Assembly: GCA_016186985.1 (NCBI GenBank)
Contig: JACPKO010000082.1
Coordinates: 1 to 12,173 of the forward strand
Reading direction: 5' to 3'
Source of the DNA: Candidatus Daviesbacteria bacterium
GTDB lineage: Bacteria > Patescibacteriota > Microgenomatia > Daviesbacterales > UBA10151
DNA length: 12,173 nt
This document shows positions 1 to 5,995 of the stretch, one piece after another. A program made the position numbers and the translations under genes. Under the pieces are notes generated by a model. That model did no database searches and was not told the origin of the DNA. It saw nothing but the letters and a program-made list of their open reading frames with translations. The number at the start of each line of letters is the position of its first letter. Position 1 is the stretch's first letter.

Positions 1-28
1 AAGTATTGTATCACAAACTTCGAGGTGG

Positions 29-50
29 TGTACTGACAATGTACTGACAA
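29..50. repeat. 11-bp tandem direct repeat, two copies
   Basis: TGTACTGACAA occurs twice head to tail (29-39 and 40-50) with no mismatch. It lies beyond the 3' end of the minus-strand gene at 114-773, in a gene-free edge of the window. It could be a protein-binding direct repeat for something left of the window, or a simple slippage duplication; the sequence does not decide. Confidence 0.6.
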
Positions 51-80
51 AATCCTCTCAGCTCAAATTTCAAAATTCAT

Positions 81-88
81 ACGATCGT
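81..88. other. ACGATCGT palindrome, copy 1 of 3
   Basis: A perfect 8-bp palindrome in non-coding DNA just past the 3' end of the 219-residue gene. The flanks ATACGATCGTG and a following A-run are shared with the copy at 10356-10363. Copy 2 is at 8585-8592. All three are intergenic. Confidence 0.5.
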
Positions 89-113
89 GGGAAAAATGAA
101 ATTAAAAAGAAAT

Positions 114-773
114 TTAAGTTCTTACGGCAATTCCTGATTTTTTAAATGCCTCCATAAATTCCATTAACTCTGCCTTTTCAACAATTTCTGCAGCAATGGC
201 TGCATAATCTATTTTCCAGGGTATTTCCCTACCCAAAAGAACTTTTCGCTCCCTGGTTAAAACATGGAGGAATTGTCTTTCGATCTCCGCATCTAAAGGT
301 CCATAATCCGGTCTATTGGCCCGAAAAAACTCAAGATCATGGGTATCTTGTCTTCTCCATCCTCTAACCCCTTCATAAAAAAACCCATGATATTTGGCAA
401 CACCTGCTTCAACCCGTTTTAATTCTCCGTCCGGATCCCAGCTAAATACGTAGTATTGTCCATCCCAACTATCACCAATTCTTTTTTCCCCGTAATTCCG
501 GCAGGCACCCAATTCTTGGATACCGACCGAGTCTGTTCCTTCTACTAACTTTAAACTAAGAGGAGCCCTGCCATTGCTATACCCATCAACAATAACCAGC
601 TTACCTGGCTCCCAATCCTCTTTTATGTATTTGAATCCATCCAAAGCAAACCTGGTAACTGCAAAGTCTCCAAACTTCAAAGATCCTCTTGTTACAGACA
701 TTACCCTGGCCGGCTCAGACAATCCCGCACTTATATAATAAAAAGGATTTTCAGTATCAGGCGATTTGCCCAT
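114..773 (-). CDS. Unrecognised 219-residue protein downstream of the serine-synthesis fusion
   Basis: I do not recognise this protein. It is soluble-looking, with no signal peptide or membrane segment, and rich in Gly, Tyr, Trp and Asp in its middle (for example GDSWDGQYYVFSWDPDGE), suggesting a beta-rich globular domain. The C-terminal ~45 residues look helical and charged. The ATG at 771-773 is preferred over an in-frame TTG at 792-794: the ATG is preceded by a -10-like TATAGT (781-786, read on minus) ending 7 nt upstream, the leaderless arrangement seen at other genes here, and the TTG has no Shine-Dalgarno sequence. It lies 43 nt downstream of the SerB-SerA gene on the same strand, so read-through co-transcription is possible, but there is no further sign of a role in serine metabolism. 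Confidence 0.75.
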   Translation of the reverse strand: MGKSPDTENPFYYISAGLSEPARVMSVTRGSLKFGDFAVTRFALDGFKYIKEDWEPGKLVIVDGYSNGRAPLSLKLVEGTDSVGIQELGACRNYGEKRIGDSWDGQYYVFSWDPDGELKRVEAGVAKYHGFFYEGVRGWRRQDTHDLEFFRANRPDYGPLDAEIERQFLHVLTRERKVLLGREIPWKIDYAAIAAEIVEKAELMEFMEAFKKSGIAVRT

Positions 774-780
774 AGGTAAC

Positions 781-811
781 ACTATATACACCAAGCTTAG
801 AAAGTTTTCAA
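781..811 (-). promoter_or_regulatory. Putative promoter for the 219-residue protein
   Basis: On the minus strand TTGAAA (806-811) is followed after 19 nt by TATAGT (781-786), whose end is 7 nt from the ATG at 773. The spacer is longer than the optimum of 17, so the -35 assignment is weak; the -10 is the more convincing part. A transcript from here would have essentially no 5' UTR. Confidence 0.35.
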
Positions 812-816
812 TAGCT

Positions 817-2694
817 CTAATGCAGTACCCTGAAACGGATGGTATCCGGAATTAGCTTTAGTTCACCGAGTAGTTTGGTATCATATTTTTTGTCTATATC
901 AGTTATCAGATAACCTATTTCTTCATTTGTCTTTAAGTATTGACCTGTGATATTGATTTTGTGGCTGGCCAGGATGCTGTTAATTTGGGCCAAAATCCCG
1001 GGTACATTTTTATGAAGATGCAAAAGGCGGTGTGAATTTCCCTGCTTCGGCAAATCTATGTTTGGAAAATTGACAGATAAATAGGTATTGCCGGTATTGA
1101 TAAAATCAATTAATTTTCCCGAAACAAACTCTGCAATATTTCTTTGCGCCTCCTCAGTTGAACCTGCAATATGAGGAGTTAAAATCACATTTGGTAAACC
1201 AGCCAGCTCAGTTATGAAGGGTTCATCGGCACCCTTCGGCTCACCGGGAAAAACATCTATTCCCGCCCCTCTGATTTTTCCGTTTTTAATGTATTTTAAA
1301 AGAGCAGGCACATCAACAATAAACCCCCTGGCAAGGTTTAGAAAAACAACCCCGTCTTTCATTTTTGAAAATTCCTTTTCAGAGATTAAATTAGTATTAA
1401 ATTTCTTGTCTCCTGAAACATGGACTGAGACAATATCGGATTTTTTTAATAATTCATCAAGAGTATAGGCTTTTTTAGCATTCCCCAGGCTTAACTTTTC
1501 AACCTTGTCATAAAAGATAACTTTGCATCCTAAGCTTTCCGCCAAAACAGACAATTGAGAACCAATACTTCCGTAACCTATTATCCCCAAGGTTTTTCCT
1601 CTTATTTCATTTGAACCAAGCGCAGTTTTATCCCAAACTCCTTTGTGGGCTTTATTGGATTTATCAAATACCCCCCTTAAAAGCATAATCATCTCACCGA
1701 TCGCCAGTTCAACAACCGAGCGGGTGTTTTGGTAAGGTGCATTAAATACTGCTACCCCGGCATTTGTTGCCTTAGTCAGGTCTATCTGGTCTGTCCCGAT
1801 TGAAAAAGCTCCTATGCACTTTAACTTTTTTGCATTTTCTACTACATTTTCTGTAATCCTGGTTTTACTGCGTATTCCTAAAATAGAGGTCTTCCTGATT
1901 TTTTTGATCAGCTCCTCTTCTGAGAAGGCTTCTCTGAAGGTTTCCACCTGATAACCTTCTTTGATAAAATTTTCCGCGGCCAAAGGTTCGATATTTTCCA
2001 GCAGCAGCACCTTCATCCTGGACTTTGGATAAGAAAGGTCCGAGGAAATATGCTCCAGAAAAAGAAATTCATCAAAATCCCTGACAACTAAATCCGCGGC
2101 TTTAACTATTGATTCCCTTGATACATTTTCAATAAAAGCTATAAAAATTTGGGCAAACCCCAATCTCTTTATTTCTAAATCCGTAAACCCGTCCCCTATT
2201 ACAATTATCTCTCCGTCTAACTCCAGACGGTGTACAGCCTCAGCCTTTCCCTGGGCCTGGCTTAACGGCCGGGATTTATCAAACCCTACAACTTTTTTGC
2301 CTTTAAAAATGAATTTATTGGCTAAAATATTTTCTTTTTTAATCCCAAAATCTTCGACGACCGGAAAAATCAGCTCTTCAAACCCGCCTGAGATTATATA
2401 AATATTGTCTCTGTTTTGTTTAAAAAATTTCTTGTTTCGAAGGATAGACGGGGTAATATTTTTTTTTAGAAGCTTCACAGTTTTAACTATCTCCTGTCTC
2501 CTGATAACTATTAACTGTAGACGCTTCTCCAGACTTTCACGGAAACCAATCTTCCCAACCATTCCGTCTTTTGTAATTTGTTCAATTTGAGCGATCTTTC
2601 CGGGAGAATTTTTTAAAGAGATCCTGGCCAGTTCATCAAGGCCTTCAACAGAAATAAATGTCGAGTCAAAATCAATTATGTAATACTTGCCCAC
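817..2694 (-). CDS. serBA: Fused phosphoserine phosphatase / D-3-phosphoglycerate dehydrogenase with C-terminal ACT domain
   Basis: A 625-residue bifunctional protein. Residues 1-215 are a HAD-family SerB: motif I DFDST (D8, D10), an FRESLEKRL segment (51-59) typical of SerB caps, SGG (102-104), K150 and GDGFTD (167-172). From M227 it is SerA: nucleotide-binding GYGSIG (373-378) with acidic D396, then the catalytic Arg-Glu-His set at R456 (LARG), E485 (FPGEP) and H508 (TPHIAGSTEEAQ). Residues ~552-625 form an ACT domain, which in SerA proteins senses serine. SerA oxidises 3-phosphoglycerate and SerB removes phosphate from phosphoserine, so the chain holds the first and last steps of serine synthesis; the aminotransferase SerC is not in the window. 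The start is a GTG without a clear Shine-Dalgarno, but it sits just before motif I as SerB proteins need. All key residues are present, so both halves are probably active. Confidence 0.93.
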   Translation of the reverse strand: MGKYYIIDFDSTFISVEGLDELARISLKNSPGKIAQIEQITKDGMVGKIGFRESLEKRLQLIVIRRQEIVKTVKLLKKNITPSILRNKKFFKQNRDNIYIISGGFEELIFPVVEDFGIKKENILANKFIFKGKKVVGFDKSRPLSQAQGKAEAVHRLELDGEIIVIGDGFTDLEIKRLGFAQIFIAFIENVSRESIVKAADLVVRDFDEFLFLEHISSDLSYPKSRMKVLLLENIEPLAAENFIKEGYQVETFREAFSEEELIKKIRKTSILGIRSKTRITENVVENAKKLKCIGAFSIGTDQIDLTKATNAGVAVFNAPYQNTRSVVELAIGEMIMLLRGVFDKSNKAHKGVWDKTALGSNEIRGKTLGIIGYGSIGSQLSVLAESLGCKVIFYDKVEKLSLGNAKKAYTLDELLKKSDIVSVHVSGDKKFNTNLISEKEFSKMKDGVVFLNLARGFIVDVPALLKYIKNGKIRGAGIDVFPGEPKGADEPFITELAGLPNVILTPHIAGSTEEAQRNIAEFVSGKLIDFINTGNTYLSVNFPNIDLPKQGNSHRLLHLHKNVPGILAQINSILASHKINITGQYLKTNEEIGYLITDIDKKYDTKLLGELKLIPDTIRFRVLH

Positions 2695-2703
2695 CAGGAA
2701 GTG

Positions 2704-2732
2704 ACTTTAGTCTTTTTACTTTTAAATTTCAA
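2704..2732 (-). promoter_or_regulatory. Putative promoter for the SerB-SerA fusion
   Basis: Read on the minus strand: TTGAAA (2727-2732), 17-nt spacer, TAAAGT (2704-2709). The predicted start of transcription is only a few bases before the GTG at 2694, giving a nearly leaderless mRNA, which fits the lack of a Shine-Dalgarno sequence. Confidence 0.45.
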
Positions 2733-2765
2733 TTCTCCAAAAAGCTGAGGCTAAGTGATAGAATA

Positions 2766-2771
2766 TATATT
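2766..2771 (+). promoter_or_regulatory. -10 element of the 60-residue membrane protein gene
   Basis: TATATT ends exactly 6 nt before the ATG at 2778; no convincing -35 hexamer is visible at 16-18 nt. The position matches other predicted leaderless promoters in this window. Confidence 0.35.
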
Positions 2772-2777
2772 TAACAT

Positions 2778-2960
2778 ATGGGCAAGGAAAACTCACAAAA
2801 TGGTTTCAGATCAAATATTGAACTCGGTACGCGTTATCTAGCCGGCGGGGCTTTAGCACTTGCAGCTGTCATATCATTGGGAGCTGGAAATCTAGTTCTT
2901 GCAGCAGCAGAAGCCTTTACAGGATATTTAGTATGGCCAAAATCCCCCAAACCTGCATAA
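2778..2960 (+). CDS. Small hypothetical membrane protein (60 residues)
   Basis: Unrecognised. A polar N-terminus (residues 1-18) is followed by a continuous Ala/Gly/Leu-rich hydrophobic stretch (about 20-53), long enough for one long or two short membrane helices, and a short Pro/Lys tail. There is no cleavage-site signature that would make it a secreted protein. It is divergent from the SerB-SerA gene across an 83-bp spacer that carries promoters for both. No Shine-Dalgarno precedes the ATG, and a -10-like TATATT lies 6 nt upstream. The next gene has its own promoter, so this one is probably monocistronic. Confidence 0.6.
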   Translation: MGKENSQNGFRSNIELGTRYLAGGALALAAVISLGAGNLVLAAAEAFTGYLVWPKSPKPA

Positions 2961-3007
2961 GGCGGATATTTATCATTTATGATTATTTTTGATATTCTTC
3001 GTCAGAA

Positions 3008-3036
3008 TTGACATCAGTATTAACTTTCACTACGAT
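3008..3036 (+). promoter_or_regulatory. Consensus-like promoter placing transcription start at the ATG (leaderless)
   Basis: A perfect -35 TTGACA (3008-3013), a 17-nt spacer and TACGAT (3031-3036). The hexamer ends 6 nt before the ATG at 3043, so the expected +1 falls on the start codon itself. This decides the start of the coiled-coil gene: an in-frame TTG at 2989 lies upstream of the promoter. Confidence 0.6.
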
Positions 3037-3042
3037 CATCTT

Positions 3043-3363
3043 ATGGTGTCTAAGATTAAAAAACAGGAAACTGAAGAAGAAAAATTCATCAGATTATTTA
3101 ATTTAGGTTTTGAACAAGTTGTTGCTCCTGCTATGGAGAGTATGGAAGAGGAGCTTAGGCTGGAAATGAAAGGTTTAAAGAAAGAAATGGGAGGTCTTAA
3201 AGAAGAGACCGAAGGATTAAAGAAGGAAATGAAGCAAGGTTTTAAACGGGTTAATGCCAAAATTGATTCTCACGACAGAAGAACAGATAATTTGGAAACA
3301 CAAATAGGTGACCATGAGAAAAGAATTAAGAATTTAGAATCTAAGAGAGGGCTTACTGCTTAA
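3043..3363 (+). CDS. Coiled-coil protein of unknown function (106 residues)
   Basis: A strongly charged helical protein. After a short N-terminal segment there is a run of near-identical heptads: MKGLKKE, MGGLKEE, TEGLKKE, then MKQGFKR. A second coiled-coil stretch follows, with His/Asp-Arg and Leu-Glu spacing (SHDRRTDNLETQIGDHEKRI). There is no membrane segment or signal peptide. It is probably a homo-oligomeric coiled coil; no catalytic or binding motif is visible. Small proteins of this look are frequent in candidate-phylum genomes, but I cannot name a family. The start at 3043 is set by the promoter at 3008-3036. The gene ends in a TAA (3361-3363) that overlaps the stop codon of the convergent ASCH-like gene. 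Confidence 0.7.
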   Translation: MVSKIKKQETEEEKFIRLFNLGFEQVVAPAMESMEEELRLEMKGLKKEMGGLKEETEGLKKEMKQGFKRVNAKIDSHDRRTDNLETQIGDHEKRIKNLESKRGLTA

Positions 3364-3758
3364 TCTAAAACTATCCACTCTTTTTTACTCCTCTTATCTA
3401 TTTCTATTGGGGGGGTGATAAATTGTTCTAGTTTTATAATTTGGACTATCACGAGTGTCTTATCCATGTTAGCCTTTTCTTCAAATTCCGACTTTGTTAA
3501 ACCAAATTCCGCCGGCTTCCCAATCTCTTTAATCCAATTCCAATCCCCTGCTTCCAGCTTTTGTGCGACAATCAATTTACCAATTTCAAATTGCCCTAAA
3601 ACCTCTCCCTTATTAATTTTGAAGTAAACCAGATCTCCTGAGTTAACATTACTCAAAAACACCGGTCTTTTTTTAAAAAACTTAAATATGAATTGTTTCG
3701 TGCCGGAAATTATCTCATCTGTTTCAGAAACCGAAAGTGTAAGAATATGCCTAACCAT
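3360..3758 (-). CDS. ASCH/PUA-like domain protein (132 residues)
   Basis: The order of segments matches the small single-domain ASCH/PUA-like fold: an N-terminal strand (HILTLSVSE), a helix ending in the turn ISGTKQF, a strand with Lys/Arg-rich KFFKKRP, then GDLVYFKINKGEVLGQFEIGKLI, the GD-x-Val-x-Phe ... Gly-x-Phe pattern that forms the barrel. Such domains bind RNA or modified nucleotides; here no specific substrate can be inferred. The length (132) is normal for a stand-alone domain. The start is an ATG with a -10-like TAAAAT (3765-3770, minus strand) ending 6 nt upstream. The stop overlaps that of the convergent coiled-coil gene, the two TAA codons sharing a TTAA. A related EVE-type or other PUA-like assignment is the main alternative. 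Confidence 0.65.
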   Translation of the reverse strand: MVRHILTLSVSETDEIISGTKQFIFKFFKKRPVFLSNVNSGDLVYFKINKGEVLGQFEIGKLIVAQKLEAGDWNWIKEIGKPAEFGLTKSEFEEKANMDKTLVIVQIIKLEQFITPPIEIDKRSKKEWIVLD

Positions 3759-3764
3759 GAGGGT

Positions 3765-3770
3765 ATTTTA
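3765..3770 (-). promoter_or_regulatory. -10 element of the ASCH-like gene
   Basis: TAAAAT on the minus strand ends 6 nt before the ATG at 3758. No good -35 hexamer is seen, so only the -10 and its spacing support it. Confidence 0.35.
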
Positions 3771-3827
3771 ACACGTTCTCCCCCATCTATAGCCTCCGTT
3801 CCTTTTTTATGTTAATATTACCTTTCA

Positions 3828-4007
3828 ATGAAAGCGCTTGATTTTTTAAAGGAAGTTAGGGTAGAATTATCTAAAGTTGTTTGGCCCACAAGGGATCAGA
3901 CAATCAGGCTTACTTTTATAGTAATATTTATTACTGTAATCGTAGCCTTTTTTATTGGAGGAATCGACTATATTTTTACGAACGTAAGTTCGTATCTGTA
4001 TAAATAA
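3828..4007 (+). CDS. secE: Preprotein translocase subunit SecE
   Basis: A 59-residue SecE, the small essential clamp subunit of SecYEG. The diagnostic motif ELSKVVWPTRDQT (13-25) is followed by one transmembrane segment (about 28-46) and a short C-terminal tail ending NVSSYLYK. The length is that of the single-helix SecE of most bacteria (E. coli has three helices). It begins the secE-nusG-rplK-rplA block, as in most bacteria. The ATG lacks a Shine-Dalgarno; TAATAT (3813-3818) lies 9 nt upstream and could be its -10, with no good -35. The last 17 codons are repeated twice more downstream (4038-4090 exactly, 4133-4186 recoded). The in-frame TAA at 4005-4007 makes this copy a complete protein. 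Confidence 0.93.
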   Translation: MKALDFLKEVRVELSKVVWPTRDQTIRLTFIVIFITVIVAFFIGGIDYIFTNVSSYLYK

Positions 4008-4186
4008 ATTCCGACAGAGACGAGTCATCGAAGGCTCATTGGAGGAATCGACTATATTTTTACGAACGTAAGTTCGTATCTGTATAAATAGACTGATCCG
4101 AGAGACGATCCGCCATTTGGCGGAGAAGGCTCATTGGAGGAATTGATTACTTATTTACAAATGTTAGCACCTATTTATATAAGTAA
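3954..4186 (+). repeat. Three tandem copies of the secE 3' end with related spacers
   Basis: Copy 1 (3954-4006) is the end of secE; copy 2 (4038-4090) is identical over 53 nt, in the same reading frame and closed by TAG; copy 3 (4133-4186) shares ATTGGAGGAAT then diverges in DNA, yet still encodes IGGIDYLFTNVSTYLYK and a stop (two conservative changes from copy 1). The spacers (4008-4037, 4091-4132) also match each other: TCCGA, GAGACGA and GAAGGCTC in both, with a hairpin TCCGCC-ATTT-GGCGGA (4109-4124) in the second where the first has a few unrelated bases. Copies 1 and 2 contain a 7-bp hairpin with a GTAA loop (3977-3994, 4061-4078) that copy 3 lacks. Repeat units are 84 and 95 nt. Confidence 0.9.
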
Positions 4187-4201
4187 TCCCCGAAGATACA
4201 T

Positions 4202-4999
4202 ATGGACGATACAAAAAAAACAGAATCTGCAAGTGAAGAAACAGCAAATCCTTTTGTAGCCTTAAAAGAATTTGATGTTGAGCCCAAAGAGGAAACAGTT
4301 TCAGAAAACTCGGAAAACTCAGAAAAACCAGATTCTCAGAATACCAGTGAATCAGATGAACCAGCAAGCATAAGTTCTGACAATTCTGATGTATCTGAAA
4401 AATCCGACTCATCTGATATTCCGAGTCCTTCTGAGTCTTCTGAACCAACCAAACCTGAACCCCCTTCAAATCCTAACGCTAAATGGTACGTTGTTCACAC
4501 TTTTGCCGGGCACGAGAATAAGGTTGCAACTGCCCTAAAACAAAGGATTGAAGCTGAAAGACTTGAGAATTTAATTTTCGATATCTTAGTCCCGACCCAG
4601 GATAAAATTGAAATCAGGGGCGGTAAAAAAGAAACAGTTAAAGAAAAAATATTCCCTGGCTACATCTTAATCAAAATGGAATTAAACGACACTTCATGGC
4701 TGGCAGTCCGGACAACCCAGGGCGTAACTTCTTTTATCGGCGCGGGTAATAAACCCACCCCAATTTCCGAGGCAGAGGTTGCAACTATTGTCAAATTCAC
4801 CACCCAAGGTGCCCAGCCGACCTTCAAGGACGTCTTTATGGTCGATGACACAATTAAGATTATTGACGGACCGTTCGCTGAATTCATCGGTAAAGTTGAC
4901 AGCGTTGATAAAGAAAAGGGCCGCGTCCGCGTTTTGGTTTCAATTTTCGGCAGAGAAACCCCGGTAGAATTAGATTTTTTGCAAGTCCAAAAACTATAA
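4202..4999 (+). CDS. nusG: Transcription termination/antitermination factor NusG with acidic N-terminal extension
   Basis: A 265-residue NusG. Residues ~93-185 are the NGN domain (KWYVVHTFAGHENKVA, then a KIFPGYILIKM segment at 149-159), which binds the RNA polymerase clamp; ~212-265 are the KOW domain (TIKIIDGPFAEFIGKVDSVD), which contacts S10 or Rho in other bacteria. The first ~90 residues are not part of the usual protein (E. coli NusG has 181 residues): they are Ser/Glu/Asp/Pro-rich and almost certainly disordered. The ATG at 4202 has no strong Shine-Dalgarno (only GAAG about 7 nt upstream), and a start close to the NGN domain is not excluded, but the extension is continuous and keeps coding-like composition. 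It follows secE and is followed after 4 nt by a small gene in place of the usual rplK. Confidence 0.95.
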   Translation: MDDTKKTESASEETANPFVALKEFDVEPKEETVSENSENSEKPDSQNTSESDEPASISSDNSDVSEKSDSSDIPSPSESSEPTKPEPPSNPNAKWYVVHTFAGHENKVATALKQRIEAERLENLIFDILVPTQDKIEIRGGKKETVKEKIFPGYILIKMELNDTSWLAVRTTQGVTSFIGAGNKPTPISEAEVATIVKFTTQGAQPTFKDVFMVDDTIKIIDGPFAEFIGKVDSVDKEKGRVRVLVSIFGRETPVELDFLQVQKL

Positions 5000-5003
5000 A
5001 ATT

Positions 5004-5225
5004 ATGATTGAAGGAGATACTGCAGTGTTAAATTCCCAAGTCAGCTTTATGGTTAAACAGTTTGATGGTGGTATCTGTGTCTTTCAAGGACGGGTGGTGG
5101 GCAAAATAGGTGATAGGCCCAGAGTGAGAGTTGAATCAATTTTAGATTTAGAAAAAGGTCGGGTCGAAGAGCCTAGAAAGGGGTGGATTGCAACTCCCTC
5201 AAGAAGTATAAAGATAATAAAATAG
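5004..5225 (+). CDS. Small unrecognised protein after nusG (73 residues)
   Basis: Unrecognised. The ATG at 5004 is only 4 nt after the nusG stop, so it is translated in the nusG operon. An in-frame GTG at 5025 has a better ribosome-binding site (AAGGAG, 8 nt upstream) and may be the real start, giving 66 residues. The sequence alternates hydrophobic and charged residues (GGICVFQGRVVGKIGDRPRVRV) as in a small beta barrel, and ends in a basic strand. It shares a loose G-x-VVG ... RP ... pattern with the next gene, so the two may be distant relatives. No membrane segment or catalytic motif is visible. Confidence 0.6.
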   Translation: MIEGDTAVLNSQVSFMVKQFDGGICVFQGRVVGKIGDRPRVRVESILDLEKGRVEEPRKGWIATPSRSIKIIK

Positions 5226-5227
5226 CT

Positions 5228-5515
5228 ATGTTAGAAGTTGAGTCCTTTGTAAATCCAGTATTATTAGGTCAAGAAAGAGAGTTTTGTCAACTAATACAGA
5301 AAGGACCTTGGGGAGATAGAAAAGTTGTTCATGAATACACAAGAGGCATAGTTGTGGGGTTAGATACACAACGACCAAATTGGGAACCAATAATTAGGCT
5401 ACTAGTTACTGAAGCTGAAGGAAGAGAAATTTGGGTTGGTAAAATTGTTGGATTTGGAGCAAGAGTCCCTTCAACTGAAGTTAGTCAAACATCACCAAGA
5501 ATTGTTGGAAATTAA
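5228..5515 (+). CDS. Small unrecognised protein in the nusG-rplK gap (95 residues)
   Basis: Unrecognised. The ATG at 5228 is chosen because it follows the upstream stop by 2 nt; the reading frame stays open back to 5183 but that would overlap the preceding gene by 43 nt. The protein is soluble and beta-rich, with a central GIVVGLDTQRPNWEPIIRLLV and a closing EIWVGKIVGFGARV. The GIVVG...RP portion resembles GRVVG...RP in the preceding gene, hinting at duplication followed by divergence, though the similarity is too short to be sure. There is no Shine-Dalgarno; the tight spacing suggests translation coupled to the upstream gene. Confidence 0.6.
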   Translation: MLEVESFVNPVLLGQEREFCQLIQKGPWGDRKVVHEYTRGIVVGLDTQRPNWEPIIRLLVTEAEGREIWVGKIVGFGARVPSTEVSQTSPRIVGN

Positions 5516-5527
5516 AAAGATTCTTAT

Positions 5528-5860
5528 ATGATAAAAGTAGAAGCAACCCACGGGATTGGTGGTCCAATAGATGAAGGTTTACCTAATTTTGGAGACAGAC
5601 CAGTTCAATCAGCTCCTGGAAAAGGTGATGATGAATATTATTCAGTTTATCATTTCAGACCATTGGGTCCAAAAGATCCTTTAACCGTAAGGTTTGAGAT
5701 GCTGGACGAGGCAGCTCAGCTTGCCAGAGTTATCAGTGCTTTCAGAGGTCGTGAAGTGGCTGCAGAATATACCCATGGAGACAGAATAGTTTTGCCACCA
5801 GGCGCTGATATTACCTTCTATGCTAACTGGCGAAGGCAAAAACCACCAAAAAGAGGCTAG
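5528..5860 (+). CDS. Unrecognised 110-residue protein before rplK
   Basis: Unrecognised. The N-terminal third is Gly/Pro/Asp-rich (THGIGGPIDEGLPNFGDRP), followed by a YYSVYHFRPLG strand region, a helix (RFEMLDEAAQLARVISAF) and a basic C-terminal tail (NWRRQKPPKRG). There is no signal peptide or membrane segment. It starts 12 nt after the preceding stop, in the same orientation, so it belongs to the nusG transcript; the ATG has no Shine-Dalgarno. The next promoter (TATAAT at 5881) lies just beyond its stop, so it is the last gene before a new transcription start for the rplK-rplA pair. Confidence 0.6.
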   Translation: MIKVEATHGIGGPIDEGLPNFGDRPVQSAPGKGDDEYYSVYHFRPLGPKDPLTVRFEMLDEAAQLARVISAFRGREVAAEYTHGDRIVLPPGADITFYANWRRQKPPKRG

Positions 5861-5880
5861 ATTTTTGTTTGGATTGAATG

Positions 5881-5886
5881 TATAAT
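5881..5886 (+). promoter_or_regulatory. -10 element of a promoter for rplK-rplA
   Basis: A perfect TATAAT at 5881-5886, 20 nt after the preceding stop codon. The best -35 candidate at 17 nt is TAGATT (5858-5863), a weak match. The expected transcription start near 5893 would give rplK a leader of about 95 nt, unlike the leaderless genes elsewhere in the window, and that leader holds the ORF and hairpins described separately. Confidence 0.5.
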
Positions 5887-5923
5887 TCCCAAATATTAGA
5901 AGTCAGAGGTTCTAATTAATATT

Positions 5924-5995
5924 ATGGCAAAAAAGGTGAAAACATTTAGCGGCCTAACGGCCTGGGTAAATGTTTTAGGAAAAAATAATGGCTAA
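5924..5995 (+). CDS. Possible 23-residue leader ORF, a partial copy of the rplK start
   Basis: ATG at 5924, 23 codons, TAA at 5993-5995, so its end overlaps the first 8 nt of rplK. The first eight codons (MAKKVKTF) match the start of L11 (MAKKIKTF); in DNA 20 of 24 bases agree, and two of the four differences are silent. After codon 8 it leaves L11 similarity and runs through a hairpin. A weak AGAGGT is about 13 nt upstream. It may be a real leader peptide coupling translation into rplK, or a leftover 5' fragment of another rplK allele. The stop/start overlap favours coupling if it is translated at all. Confidence 0.4.
   Translation: MAKKVKTFSGLTAWVNVLGKNNG

Noticed and set aside
2970..2990. 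Rho-independent terminator after the 60-residue gene (ATCAT-TT-ATGAT followed by T-rich sequence)
   Set aside because: The stem is five A/T-rich pairs with a 2-nt loop, too weak to call.
2989..3042. Upstream TTG start for the coiled-coil protein
   Set aside because: It precedes the TTGACA/TACGAT promoter, and the added 18 residues break the charged helical pattern.
4008..4090. Read-through of the secE TAA, since copy 2 is in the same frame and ends in a stop
   Set aside because: The spacer codons between the copies do not resemble SecE, copy 1 already completes the protein, and no recoding signal beyond a simple hairpin is seen.
3954..4186. A CRISPR-like array (three repeats with two spacers)
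   Set aside because: The repeated part is coding secE sequence, the spacers are related to each other, the third repeat is diverged, and there are no cas genes.
4164..4469. A minus-strand ORF of about 100 codons opposite nusG
   Set aside because: It is antisense to the Ser/Glu-rich nusG extension, has low-complexity Leu/Phe-rich content, no start signal and no recognisable motif.
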